From: Rhodobacteraceae bacterium Alg231-04
Lineage (GTDB): Bacteria > Pseudomonadota > Alphaproteobacteria > Rhodobacterales > Rhodobacteraceae
Reading direction: 5' to 3'
DNA length: 64,000 nt
NCBI GenBank assembly: GCA_900143635.1
Contig: FREY01000001.1
Location: 28,424-92,423, forward strand
Within the stretch, counting starts at the first letter, position 1; each line of letters starts with the position of its first letter. Below, piece after piece: positions 17,654 to 25,977 of this stretch. A model generated the notes under the pieces. It was given only the letters and a program-made list of their open reading frames with translations. It did not search any database and was not told the origin of the DNA. Made by a program: the position numbers and the translations under genes.

Positions 17654-17856
17654 CTGCCCTGCCGGACTTTGGGCAGTAATGCTTTGACGTTATTTGATTA
17701 ATCAGGTGTGTGTTCCGCTTGCGTCTTGCCTGGGAAGGCTCCAGACTTACACAGGGTCCAAGGTTTCGGAAGGCCGGATTTCTGTAAAGGCGGCATAGGG
17801 CTGTGGCCCCAGCCGGTCACTTGATGGCCCACTGTTAATTGGGAGGTGCTGTTTTT

Positions 17857-18711
17857 GTGGCACGAGTATTGAAAGAACCGCTGGTGCATTTTGCCCTACT
17901 AGCAGTTGCCATTTTCGCCTGGTTTTCGCAGGTCGGCGACCCGCAGGCCGAGGCCACGGACACGACCATCATTGCCTATGATGATTTTGGCCTGTCCCAG
18001 CTCGCGACACGCTATAGGGCACAGTGGAACCGCCCGCCGACCGTCGACGATCTGCAGGCCATTCTCGACGCAGAGGTTCAGGCCGAATTGCTGGTCCGCG
18101 AGGCGTTGGCGCTGGGGATGGACCGCGGCGATGCGGTTATTCGGGGGCGTTTGGTGCAGAAGATGCACTTCCTGATTGCCTCGGCGGCCAAGGGCATTGT
18201 GCCGGAAGATGATGTTCTGATGCAGCATATGGAAGACAACCGGGACCGGTTCGAGACCGCGCGCCGGCTGACGTTTGATCAGGTTTATCTAGGGCCACAA
18301 CTGCCTGAGGACGGCGCCAAACCGCTGATTGCGTCTTTGCAGGGCGGCGCCGCGCATGAGGTCGCCGGAGTGGCCTCACTGTTGCCAGATACGATGTCTT
18401 TGACCCGTGTGCAGAATATCGACAAAGTCTTTGGCAGCGGTTTCTCCGCGGCGCTGAACCAGTTGGAAAAAGGTGCTTGGTCGGAGCCGGTGCAATCGGC
18501 CTTTGGCTGGCATCTGGTTCGGGTGCGTGACGTATCGCCCAGTGAATTGCCACCGCTGGCGACGGTGCGCGACAAGGTGCTGTACGATTGGCAATCCGTG
18601 CAAACACGGATTCTCACCGATAAGCAGGTCGATCAGATGCGCGCACGCTATGACCTTCGCCTGCCGGACGAAGCGGAGCTGCGCAGGATAATCGACGGGC
18701 TGTCAGAATGA
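17857..18711 (+). CDS. Membrane-anchored parvulin-type peptidyl-prolyl isomerase
   Basis: 284 residues from the GTG at 17857, preceded by GGGAGG. A TTG 18 bp earlier lies on the ribosome site and is rejected. One N-terminal membrane helix (about 9-27) is followed by a helical chaperone-like region containing ATRYRAQWNRPPTVDDLQAI and a parvulin domain at about 125-240: LTFDQVYLGPQLP, FSAALNQLEKGAWSEPVQSAFGWHLVRV. The last motif is the PpiC/SurA signature. It likely assists folding of exported proteins in the periplasm. Its TGA overlaps the HupE-type start by four bases, so the two are translationally coupled. Confidence 0.85.
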   Translation: MARVLKEPLVHFALLAVAIFAWFSQVGDPQAEATDTTIIAYDDFGLSQLATRYRAQWNRPPTVDDLQAILDAEVQAELLVREALALGMDRGDAVIRGRLVQKMHFLIASAAKGIVPEDDVLMQHMEDNRDRFETARRLTFDQVYLGPQLPEDGAKPLIASLQGGAAHEVAGVASLLPDTMSLTRVQNIDKVFGSGFSAALNQLEKGAWSEPVQSAFGWHLVRVRDVSPSELPPLATVRDKVLYDWQSVQTRILTDKQVDQMRARYDLRLPDEAELRRIIDGLSE

Positions 18712-19724
18712 TGGTCTTGATGCGTCTTGCGGCGCTGCTGGCCCTTTTTATCAGCGTTATGCCGGTGCCGCCCGCCTTTAGCCATGCGCTGGAACCGGGA
18801 TATCTGGCGCTGGAGGAGACTGCTCCGGATACATGGCGTGTGTTCTGGCGGCGCCCGGATGTGAAGGGCAGCCCGATGGCGATCGATGCGTTGCTGCCAG
18901 AAAGCTGCGATGTTCGCCGGGGCCTGCCTCCCGGTTTTGATGGCAGCGCCTGGGGCACCGGATGGATCACCCATTGCGCGGGCGGGTTGCAGGGCGGCAC
19001 CGTGATGATCGAAGGGCTGGACCGCACCAGAACCGATGCTCTGGTCCGCATTCAGCCCCTTGAAGGCGCGACAACAACCCAGCGTCTGACCCCTGATCAA
19101 CCCGGCTTTACAGTGGCCGAGGTGCCTGGAACATGGGATGTCTTCATCAGCTATTTCCAGCTGGGGATGGAACATATCCTCGAAGGTTTTGACCACTTGC
19201 TGTTTGTTTTTGCACTGCTTTTGCTGATCCGGTCTCCGGGGCGGCTGGTGGGGGCGGTCACCGCTTTTACGGTGGCGCATTCGATCACATTGGCGCTGGC
19301 CTCGCTGGATCTGCTCCGCATTCCTGGCCCGCCGGTCGAAGCGGTGATTGCCCTGTCCATTCTGTTTCTCGCGGTTGAGATCCTCAAACGCAAAGACGGC
19401 ACCGAACGCCTGTCTGAACGGTTCCCTTGGGTCGTGTCCTTTGGTTTTGGATTGCTGCACGGGCTTGGCTTTGCCGGCGCATTGTCGGAAATCGGCCTGC
19501 CGCAGGGGGATATTTCGGCGGCCTTGCTGGCCTTCAACCTGGGCGTTGAGGCTGGCCAGCTGACCTTTATTGCCGTTGCGCTTGCACTGATCTGGGCGCT
19601 GCGAAAGAGCCTGTCGGCGGTTGGCCGCTTCGATGTGCTGTCCGCGCGCAGCCAGCCGGTGATGGCCTATGCGATCGGCGCGGTTTCAACTTACTGGCTA
19701 GTGGAACGCATCAGCGGGTTCTGA
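18708..19724 (+). CDS. HupE/UreJ family membrane protein
   Basis: 338 residues. A signal peptide (to about PPAFSHA) is followed by a ~115-residue periplasmic domain with two Cys (ESCDVRR and THCAGG), then a membrane region with six or seven helices. The conserved histidines appear in YFQLGMEHILEGFDHLLFVF, VAHSITLALASLDLL and FGLLHGLGFAGALSE, the pattern of the HupE/UreJ_2 family of putative nickel or other metal permeases. There are no hydrogenase or urease genes in the window, so the metal role is unsettled. It is coupled to the preceding parvulin gene by an ATGA overlap. Confidence 0.85.
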   Translation: MMVLMRLAALLALFISVMPVPPAFSHALEPGYLALEETAPDTWRVFWRRPDVKGSPMAIDALLPESCDVRRGLPPGFDGSAWGTGWITHCAGGLQGGTVMIEGLDRTRTDALVRIQPLEGATTTQRLTPDQPGFTVAEVPGTWDVFISYFQLGMEHILEGFDHLLFVFALLLLIRSPGRLVGAVTAFTVAHSITLALASLDLLRIPGPPVEAVIALSILFLAVEILKRKDGTERLSERFPWVVSFGFGLLHGLGFAGALSEIGLPQGDISAALLAFNLGVEAGQLTFIAVALALIWALRKSLSAVGRFDVLSARSQPVMAYAIGAVSTYWLVERISGF

Positions 19725-19737
19725 GCCCGCCGCGCAG

Positions 19738-20244
19738 CTATTCGCGGATCTCTTCCGGTGCGACGCCCCAGATCTTGGTCTTGGGCGTCCAGCCGCGATG
19801 GCCGTTGATGGTGATTCTGCACCAGTCCTCGGTGCAGGCGCCCAGCCTGGCGACAACGCCCAGTTCCAAGGCCGCGGTCACCTGCGCATCGGGGTCAGGT
19901 TGGGTGTGCAGCGTCAGCATGTCTTCTTCGACCAGCACGGTGCGCACACCGGACAGCAGCGCGTAATGCACCCATCCGCCGGCGCCGTCGCGATCCTGCA
20001 CACGCCGCCAATGGCCATATTCTGCAGTGATCTGCAGGGGCATGTCCCGCCGCTTGAAGATCCAGTCGATCTTATGGGTCAGGGACGGGCCGCGCCGCAC
20101 ATTGCCTTCAGAGGTCTTCAGCGACACATAGCGCGGCATAGGAAGATTGGTCACCGGCCCACGCCGGGTTTCGGCCAGCGCCGGGCCGACCGCCAGAATG
20201 ACCGACAGCGCCGCCGCCACCGCGCGCGATTTTGTTATCTTCAA
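19738..20244 (-). CDS. Secreted bacterial SH3-domain protein
   Basis: 168 residues if started at the TTG at 20244, which gives MKITKSRAVAAALSVILAVG, a clean signal peptide, and places GAGCAGG upstream. The mature protein has two SH3-like units: PRYVSLKTSEGNVRRGPSLTHKIDWIFK and RTVLVEEDMLTLHTQPDPD, each with the RXGP or QPDP turn and a Trp-rich strand (GHWRRVQD, DWCRITING). The family (DUF1058-like SH3_4) is periplasmic and probably binds cell-wall components. It is divergent from the dehydrogenase gene at 20462 with about 220 bp between. Confidence 0.75.
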   Translation of the reverse strand: MKITKSRAVAAALSVILAVGPALAETRRGPVTNLPMPRYVSLKTSEGNVRRGPSLTHKIDWIFKRRDMPLQITAEYGHWRRVQDRDGAGGWVHYALLSGVRTVLVEEDMLTLHTQPDPDAQVTAALELGVVARLGACTEDWCRITINGHRGWTPKTKIWGVAPEEIRE

Positions 20245-20461
20245 AGCCAATGCCTGCTCGCTCGTTCTATGCCGTTGTGCCCGTCTGTCAGCCCCGAAGA
20301 ACAACGCCGCACCACGCAGTTTCTGATGAACCGCTTTTGGTGCGCACGCAAGAAAATTACTCCGCGGATGCGCAAACCGGCGGATGGGTTCTTGTGCCCC
20401 GCTCCGCCTTGCGCCACGATGCCACGCAAGGGGCTGTCCTGAAAGAAAGAGGAGAGGGCAT

Positions 20462-21448
20462 TTGGCCAGAGAACGTCTGAGTGTTGTTGTTACGCGACGG
20501 TTGCCGGAACCAGTGGAAACCCGCCTGAGCGAGCTTTTTGATGTTCGCCTGCGCGAGGATGACACGCCAATGACCAAAGCAGAGCTGGTCGAGGCGGTGC
20601 GTCAGGCAGATGTGCTGGTGCCGACAATCACAGATACCATCGATGCGGGCATCATTGGGCAGGCCGGGGAAAACCTGCGGCTGATTGCCAACTACGGGGC
20701 CGGGGTCGACAATATCGATGTGGCAACCGCCCGTCAGCGCGGCATCATGGTGTCCAACACGCCCGGCGTGCTGACCGATGATACCGCTGATATGGCCATG
20801 GCCCTGATCATGGCCGTCGTGCGCCGCATTCCCGAGGGTCTTTCGGTCATGCAAAAAGGTGACTGGCAGGGCTGGGCCCCGACCGCGCTGCTGGGCGGAC
20901 GGCTGGCCGGTCGGCGTCTGGGCATTCTCGGCATGGGCCGGATCGGTCAGGCGGTGGCCCGTCGTGCAGCTGCTTTTGGCATGCAGATCCATTATCACAA
21001 CCGCAAACGCCTGCGCCCCGAGATCGAGACCGGGCTGGAGGCAACCTATTGGGAGAGCCTCGACCAGATGGTTGCGCGTATGGATGTGATTTCCATCAAT
21101 TGCCCCTCGACGCCCTCGACCTTCCATTTGATGAACGCGCGCCGCCTCAAACTGCTAAAGCCCAACGCGGTGATCGTGAACACCTCGCGCGGGGAAGTGA
21201 TCGATGAACATGCACTGACCCGGATGCTGCGCAGTGACGAGATCGCCGGTGCGGGTCTGGACGTTTATGAGCACGGAACTGACATCAACCCGCGCCTGCG
21301 TGAGCTGCCCAATGTGGTGCTGTTGCCGCATATGGGATCGGCAACGCTGGAAGGCCGGATCGAGATGGGTGAGAAAGTCCTGTTGAACATCAAGACCTTC
21401 GAGGATGGCCATCGGCCACCAGATCAGGTCGTGCCTGCAATGCTCTGA
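20462..21448 (+). CDS. D-isomer-specific 2-hydroxyacid dehydrogenase (glyoxylate/hydroxypyruvate reductase-like)
   Basis: 328 residues from a TTG at 20462 with GGAGAGG 6-10 bp upstream; the in-frame residues before it are Arg/Cys-rich and unlike the family. Residues about 150-180 give the NAD(P) motif LGILGMGRIGQAVARR. Catalytic Arg243 (NTSRGEV) and His290 (LLPHMGSA) are present. The position of the catalytic Glu, normally in DVxxxEP, reads DVYEHGTDINP, so Gly272 stands there and Glu270 lies two residues earlier. The N-terminal phrase VVTRRLPEPVETRL is typical of glyoxylate reductases. A cytosolic 2-oxo acid reductase remains the best call, with uncertain activity. Confidence 0.85.
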   Translation: MARERLSVVVTRRLPEPVETRLSELFDVRLREDDTPMTKAELVEAVRQADVLVPTITDTIDAGIIGQAGENLRLIANYGAGVDNIDVATARQRGIMVSNTPGVLTDDTADMAMALIMAVVRRIPEGLSVMQKGDWQGWAPTALLGGRLAGRRLGILGMGRIGQAVARRAAAFGMQIHYHNRKRLRPEIETGLEATYWESLDQMVARMDVISINCPSTPSTFHLMNARRLKLLKPNAVIVNTSRGEVIDEHALTRMLRSDEIAGAGLDVYEHGTDINPRLRELPNVVLLPHMGSATLEGRIEMGEKVLLNIKTFEDGHRPPDQVVPAML

Positions 21449-21586
21449 CCGGGCATCCTATTCCCAATCTGGCGCACAGCCATCTGTGCGCCGCAGCAGT
21501 ATCTGAAATGGTTGCCTGATGAGCATTTCTTCGTCAGGCTTCCTCTCCATATACGTGTGCCGTGCATTTTGATTGGGAGGATTTTT

Positions 21587-23374
21587 ATGCGACTTTCGTT
21601 GTGTCTAGGGCTATGGGCGATCGCAGCGCCTGCCCCGCTTGCCGCGCAGCAGGCGGCGGATGCTGTGGCTCCCGAGGCCGCAGCCGGTGGCGCCTTTCAG
21701 GCGGGATCACCTGCGGTGCAAAAATCAATGACGGCCAAGGCAGCCGGCCAGCCAGTCGAGGCCGACAACTGGATGGTTGCCGCAGCCAACCCTCATGCAG
21801 TTGAGGCTGGTGCCCGTGTTCTGGAACAGGGGGGGACGGCTGCGGATGCCATGATCGCGGTGCAGACCGTCCTCGGGCTGGTCGAACCGCAGTCCTCGGG
21901 GTTAGGCGGCGGAGCGTTTCTGGTCTGGTATGATGCAGCCAGCGGCGAGTTGACAACTCTGGACGGGCGCGAGACTGCGCCACTGGCGGCAACGCCACGG
22001 TTGTTTCAGGATGAAGACGGCGAACCGCTGAAGTTTTTTGACGCTGTGGTCGGCGGCCTGTCGGTCGGCACGCCGGGCACACCGGCCTTGCTGGAAGAAG
22101 CCCATCGTCGCTGGGGGCGCAGCCAATGGCCGAGCCTTTTTGAGGCGGGCATTCACCTGGCCGAGCAGGGTTTTGCCGTCTCACCGCGCCTTGCAGGTCT
22201 GATCGAACGCGATGCCGAACGACTGGGCAAGTTTGCGGCCACGGCCGACTACTTTTTGCCAGACGGCACTGCGCTGACGGCGGGCACAACGCTCAAAAAC
22301 CCGGAGTATGCCGAAACCCTGCGCATTCTGGCTGCAGAGGGTGCCGCCGGTTTCTACGGTGGCCCGGTTGCAGCAGATGTGCTGCGCAGCGTGCAGAACG
22401 CGCCGGGCAATCCCGGCGTTCTGTCGGCGCTGGATCTGACGCTCTATCAGGTGAAGGAACGCCCGCCGGTCTGCGCCAGCTACCGCGCGTTCGAGGTCTG
22501 CGGTATGGGTCCGCCCTCGTCGGGCGCACTGACCGTTGGGCAAATCCTGGGCATGGCAGAGCATTACGATCTGGACGCCATGGGCGTGGATGACCCGCAG
22601 GCTTGGCGGATCATTGCTGATGCCTCGCGGCTGGCGTTTGCCGATCGCGGCCGGTTCATGGCCGACAGCGATTTTGTTCCGATGCCCACCGAAGGGCTGG
22701 TCGCGGCGGATTACCTGTCCTCACGGGCAGAACAGCTGGCAGGGGACCGCGCCTTGGCTGAGGTGACGCCCGGAAGCCCGGAATTCGACCACGCGATGCT
22801 TTTGGCGGATGACGAGTCCATCGAACTGCCTTCTACCTCGCACATCTCTATCGTCGATCAATACGGCAACGTGCTGTCGATGACGACAACCATCGAGAAC
22901 GCCTTTGGATCACGATTGATGGTGCGGGGGTTTCTGCTGAACAACGAACTCACCGATTTCTCCTTCCGCAGCCACCGCGAGGGCGTGCCGATCGCCAACC
23001 GGATGGAACCGGGCAAGCGGCCGCGTTCCTCCATGGCGCCGACAATTGTGATGAAGGATGGCGCACCTGTTCTTGCCATCGGGTCGCCCGGCGGCAGCCG
23101 GATCATCGGCTATGTAGCCAAGTCGATCATCGCCTGGGCCGACTGGGGCATGAACGTGCAGGAGGCCATGGCGCTGCCGCATGCGGTGAACCGGTTTGGC
23201 ACCTATGATCTGGAAGACGGCACCTCTGCTGCAGCCATGGGGCCTGCGCTTTCCGAGCTGGGCTACGAGGTTAAGGTGCGCGATCTGAATTCCGGCTTGC
23301 ATGCGATCGAGATTGGCACCACCTTGCAAGGCGGTGCAGATCCGCGCCGCGAAGGGATCGCATTGGGTGGCTAA
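21587..23374 (+). CDS. ggt: Gamma-glutamyltransferase
   Basis: 595 residues from the ATG at 21587 (GGGAGG site), with a signal peptide of about 20 residues ending PLAAQ. The Ntn-hydrolase precursor is evident: GGTAADAMIAVQTVLGLVEP and SGLGGGAFLVWYD early, then the autoprocessing Thr417 in LPSTSHISIVDQYGNVLSMT. GSRLMVRGFLLNNELTDFSF and KRPRSSMAPTIV follow in the small subunit. Cleavage at Thr417 would give subunits of about 400 and 180 residues. It removes the gamma-glutamyl group from glutathione in the periplasm. A hairpin lies about 50 bp after the stop. The gene seems to be transcribed alone. Confidence 0.93.
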   Translation: MRLSLCLGLWAIAAPAPLAAQQAADAVAPEAAAGGAFQAGSPAVQKSMTAKAAGQPVEADNWMVAAANPHAVEAGARVLEQGGTAADAMIAVQTVLGLVEPQSSGLGGGAFLVWYDAASGELTTLDGRETAPLAATPRLFQDEDGEPLKFFDAVVGGLSVGTPGTPALLEEAHRRWGRSQWPSLFEAGIHLAEQGFAVSPRLAGLIERDAERLGKFAATADYFLPDGTALTAGTTLKNPEYAETLRILAAEGAAGFYGGPVAADVLRSVQNAPGNPGVLSALDLTLYQVKERPPVCASYRAFEVCGMGPPSSGALTVGQILGMAEHYDLDAMGVDDPQAWRIIADASRLAFADRGRFMADSDFVPMPTEGLVAADYLSSRAEQLAGDRALAEVTPGSPEFDHAMLLADDESIELPSTSHISIVDQYGNVLSMTTTIENAFGSRLMVRGFLLNNELTDFSFRSHREGVPIANRMEPGKRPRSSMAPTIVMKDGAPVLAIGSPGGSRIIGYVAKSIIAWADWGMNVQEAMALPHAVNRFGTYDLEDGTSAAAMGPALSELGYEVKVRDLNSGLHAIEIGTTLQGGADPRREGIALGG

Positions 23375-23422
23375 TGGCTGACTAGTAGCGCGTGCGAAAC
23401 TGCCTCTGGCACAATAGTTTAT

Positions 23423-23442
23423 TCAGCCCCGATTGGGGCTGA
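23423..23442 (+). terminator. Short terminator after gamma-glutamyltransferase
   Basis: TCAGCCCC (23423-23430), loop GATT, GGGGCTGA (23435-23442): an 8-bp perfect stem followed by TTTGG. The T-tract is short, so it may be a weak or partial terminator. Confidence 0.55.
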
Positions 23443-23494
23443 TTTGGCCCGCCGTTGCAACGCGGGGCCCGCGACAGACAGGAAGGACGACGCA

Positions 23495-24898
23495 ATGGTT
23501 CAGGCAACAGCTCTGCCGCGCAACGAGGCCGGTATTGAGGCCGCTGTCAGCGTGCTGAAACAACGTTTCGGGGATCGCCTGCAGACCGGGCATTCGATCC
23601 GCGAACAGCACGGCCATACCACCACCTGGATCACCAATCAGATACCGGATGCAGTGGTGTTTCCTGAGAGCACACAAGAAGTGGCCGAGGTGGTCAAAAC
23701 TTGCGCAAATTACAGCGTTCCGGTCATCCCCTATGGCACCGGCACCTCGCTTGAGGGCCATGTGAACGCGCCTGCGGGCGGCGTCAGCATTGATATGACC
23801 AAGATGGACAAGATCCTAGAGGTCCATGCCGAGGATCTGGACGTGGTGGTACAACCCGGTGTCACCCGCGAACAGCTGAACACCTACCTGCGCGATCAGG
23901 GCCTGTTCTTTCCCATCGACCCCGGCGCCAATGCCTCGCTTGGGGGTATGGCGGCAACACGGGCGTCGGGCACCAATGCGGTGCGCTATGGCACCATGAA
24001 GGACAATGTACTGTCGCTTGAGGCGGTGATGGCCGATGGCACCGTGATCCGCAGTGCCAGCCGGGCCAAGAAGTCTTCGGCCGGGTATGATCTGACCCGG
24101 CTGATGGTCGGCTCTGAGGGTACATTGGGGGTGATCACCGAACTGACCCTGCGTCTGCAGGGCATCCCCGAGGCGATCCGCTCGGCGCGCTGTTCCTTCA
24201 ACACCGTCGATGACGCCTGCCGCGCGGTGATGATGACCATCCAATACGGAATTCCGGTCGCCCGGATCGAATTGCTCGACCCGATGAGCGTTAAGGCGGC
24301 CAATGATTACTCCAAGCTTTCGCTGCCGGAAACGCCGTTGCTGCTGCTGGAGTTCCATGGATCAGATGCAGGGGTGCTTGAACAGACCGACATGTTCGGC
24401 TCCATTGCAGAAGAATTTGGCGGCTTCGATTTCGAGGCGACCTCGAGCGTCGAGGAGCGCAACAAGCTGTGGCAGGCACGTCATGATATGTATTGGGCCA
24501 CCCATGCGCTGCGCCCCGGCGCCAAGGGCCTGTCGACGGATGTCTGCGTGCCGATTTCGCGTCTGGCAGAATGTGTTGGTGCTGCCAGCGCCAAGGCGAC
24601 AGAGATGGGGTTGATCGCGCCGATTGTCGGCCATGTGGGGGACGGGAATTTTCACGCCTTGCCGCTGATCGACATGGAAAATGCCGAAGAACTGGCCAAA
24701 GCCGGGGAATTTGTCAGCTGGCTCAACGATCTGGCAATCTCGATGGAGGGCACCTGCACGGGCGAACACGGAATTGGGCAGGGAAAACGCCCTTATCTGA
24801 AGAAGGAACTGGGTGAGGCCACCCGTTTCATGGCGGCAATCAAGGCGGCATTGGACCCCGACAACATCATGAACCCCGGCAAAATTGTCGCCGACTGA
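23495..24898 (+). CDS. FAD-linked oxidase (D-lactate dehydrogenase/GlcD type)
   Basis: 467 residues from the ATG at 23495 (AGGAAGG site). The first half is a FAD_binding_4 domain: YGTGTSLEGHVNAPAGGVSI, LNTYLRDQGLFFPIDPGANA, GGMAATRASGTNAVRYGTMK and LMVGSEGTLGVITELTLRLQ. The second half is the substrate domain with IVGHVGDGNFHAL and GTCTGEHGIGQGKRPYLKKE, where the histidines bind metal and substrate. This matches cytochrome-linked D-lactate dehydrogenases and GlcD of glycolate oxidase. No glcE or glcF is adjacent, which favours a stand-alone D-2-hydroxyacid dehydrogenase that passes electrons to the respiratory chain. Confidence 0.88.
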   Translation: MVQATALPRNEAGIEAAVSVLKQRFGDRLQTGHSIREQHGHTTTWITNQIPDAVVFPESTQEVAEVVKTCANYSVPVIPYGTGTSLEGHVNAPAGGVSIDMTKMDKILEVHAEDLDVVVQPGVTREQLNTYLRDQGLFFPIDPGANASLGGMAATRASGTNAVRYGTMKDNVLSLEAVMADGTVIRSASRAKKSSAGYDLTRLMVGSEGTLGVITELTLRLQGIPEAIRSARCSFNTVDDACRAVMMTIQYGIPVARIELLDPMSVKAANDYSKLSLPETPLLLLEFHGSDAGVLEQTDMFGSIAEEFGGFDFEATSSVEERNKLWQARHDMYWATHALRPGAKGLSTDVCVPISRLAECVGAASAKATEMGLIAPIVGHVGDGNFHALPLIDMENAEELAKAGEFVSWLNDLAISMEGTCTGEHGIGQGKRPYLKKELGEATRFMAAIKAALDPDNIMNPGKIVAD

Positions 24899-24954
24899 CA
24901 CCGCCGGACAAATAACCCGCTTCTGCCCTCAGGCCGACACAATCCAATTGCTTA

Positions 24955-24982
24955 ATGCGCGTTGACCAATATCAACGCGTAT
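24955..24982. promoter_or_regulatory. Dyad upstream of the first small-protein gene
   Basis: ATGCGCGTTGA (24955-24965) and TCAACGCGTAT (24972-24982) form arms matching at 10 of 11 positions around a 6-bp spacer, 16 bp upstream of the ATG at 24999. The size and spacing fit an operator for a dimeric regulator. A hairpin in the leader RNA is the alternative. Confidence 0.4.
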
Positions 24983-24998
24983 TAGAGAGATATGTGCC

Positions 24999-25346
24999 AT
25001 GGCCAATTATTTTCGGCTGGGATTTGCAGCCGCGGCAGCGGCGACTGCGCTTTGGGTTCAATATGAAACCGGCGGGTTTTCCGCCAATGGTGTTGACTGG
25101 TCCAAGGCCGAGAACACATCCGTCTGGCCTGAGGGCGACCGCGACAATCCGCAGCGGGACATTTCGGCTCTTCCACAAGAGGCAGGCTCCGGCAACCGTC
25201 CGCTATGGCAGGTGATCTATGGCGGGGTCATGCCGGAACGCGACTACGTCAGCCAGTTCCAGGACAAGTTCATCGACCAAAAACGGGTCAAACGCGCCGC
25301 CTCTGCGATCTGCGTGCGGCGGGCAACGACACTGGACTGCGGGTAG
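24999..25346 (+). CDS. Small anchored protein of unknown function with CVRRATTLDC tail (paralog 1)
   Basis: 115 residues; I do not recognise a family. The N-terminus is hydrophobic (FRLGFAAAAAATALW, about 5-20), consistent with a membrane anchor or signal peptide. The middle is polar and acidic (EGDRDNPQRDISALP), and the end reads AASAICVRRATTLDCG with two Cys eight residues apart. The same ending recurs in the next gene, so the two are likely paralogs from a local duplication followed by strong divergence. The ribosome site is modest (AGAGAGA). A dyad lies in the promoter. Confidence 0.65.
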   Translation: MANYFRLGFAAAAAATALWVQYETGGFSANGVDWSKAENTSVWPEGDRDNPQRDISALPQEAGSGNRPLWQVIYGGVMPERDYVSQFQDKFIDQKRVKRAASAICVRRATTLDCG

Positions 25347-25478
25347 AGGCTGGCGGCCTTCCCGCCGGTTCTATCCGCATTCGAAACAGTTTCCACCGCG
25401 CGCGCCAATCCGGGCCTCATCGCTGCCGCAATCCGACCCGACACCCAAGGTGGTGTTTGGTGAATAAGGAGTTCAATC

Positions 25479-25802
25479 ATGGTCAAATGGCCTGCCATCA
25501 GTATGAGTATCATGAGCCTGCTGATCTGCCTGGCTGCGGATTACGGCCTGCAGTCACGTTTGGCGGGGATGTCTGCTGGTGACCTGTCACTGGATCAATA
25601 CGCCGCGACAGTCCGCGGTCGGATATTTGATGACGCCGACGCGTCTGCACGGGATCTCGCGGCGGCGTCCGGCGGCCTGTTCATCAGTTCGGGCGAACAG
25701 GTAGAGGTTTCTGAATTGCCGCAGGTGCGTGTCAACAAGGGGCTGGGTGGCGGCAGCGCAGGAACCTGCGTGCGGCGCGCCACCAGCCTGTACTGCAAAT
25801 AG
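25479..25802 (+). CDS. Small anchored protein of unknown function with CVRRATSLYC tail (paralog 2)
   Basis: 107 residues with a good AAGGAG site. A hydrophobic N-terminus (ISMSIMSLLICLAADYGLQ) suggests an anchor or signal peptide. A short region with SLDQYAATVRGRIFDDADAS follows, and the protein ends GGSAGTCVRRATSLYCK. Apart from the last dozen residues and the N-terminal hydrophobic segment there is no obvious similarity to the upstream protein. The conserved tail suggests a disulfide loop outside the cytoplasm. Function unknown. Confidence 0.65.
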   Translation: MVKWPAISMSIMSLLICLAADYGLQSRLAGMSAGDLSLDQYAATVRGRIFDDADASARDLAAASGGLFISSGEQVEVSELPQVRVNKGLGGGSAGTCVRRATSLYCK

Positions 25803-25977
25803 CCAAACACCAGTTGTGGGCTTTGCATCTTGGACGGTGCCAATTCGGGGCAGTTGATTGTAAATTGCGACGCAGAAGGTCGGTTTTTGCGTCTTTTGCG
25901 TCGGATGGATTTTGCGCAGGTCGATGCGCTTGGGCATAACCATACCCAAGACATAGAATCTTCGCGGGAGCGGCCTC

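Noticed and set aside
17656..17682. CTGCCC/GGGCAG stem after the outer-membrane gene as terminator
   Set aside because: Short stem, long loop and no T-tract.
25929..25950. CTTGGG/CCCAAG hairpin in the leader of the GcvT-fused gene as a riboswitch
   Set aside because: Six-base arms only, with no conserved glycine or SAM riboswitch core visible.
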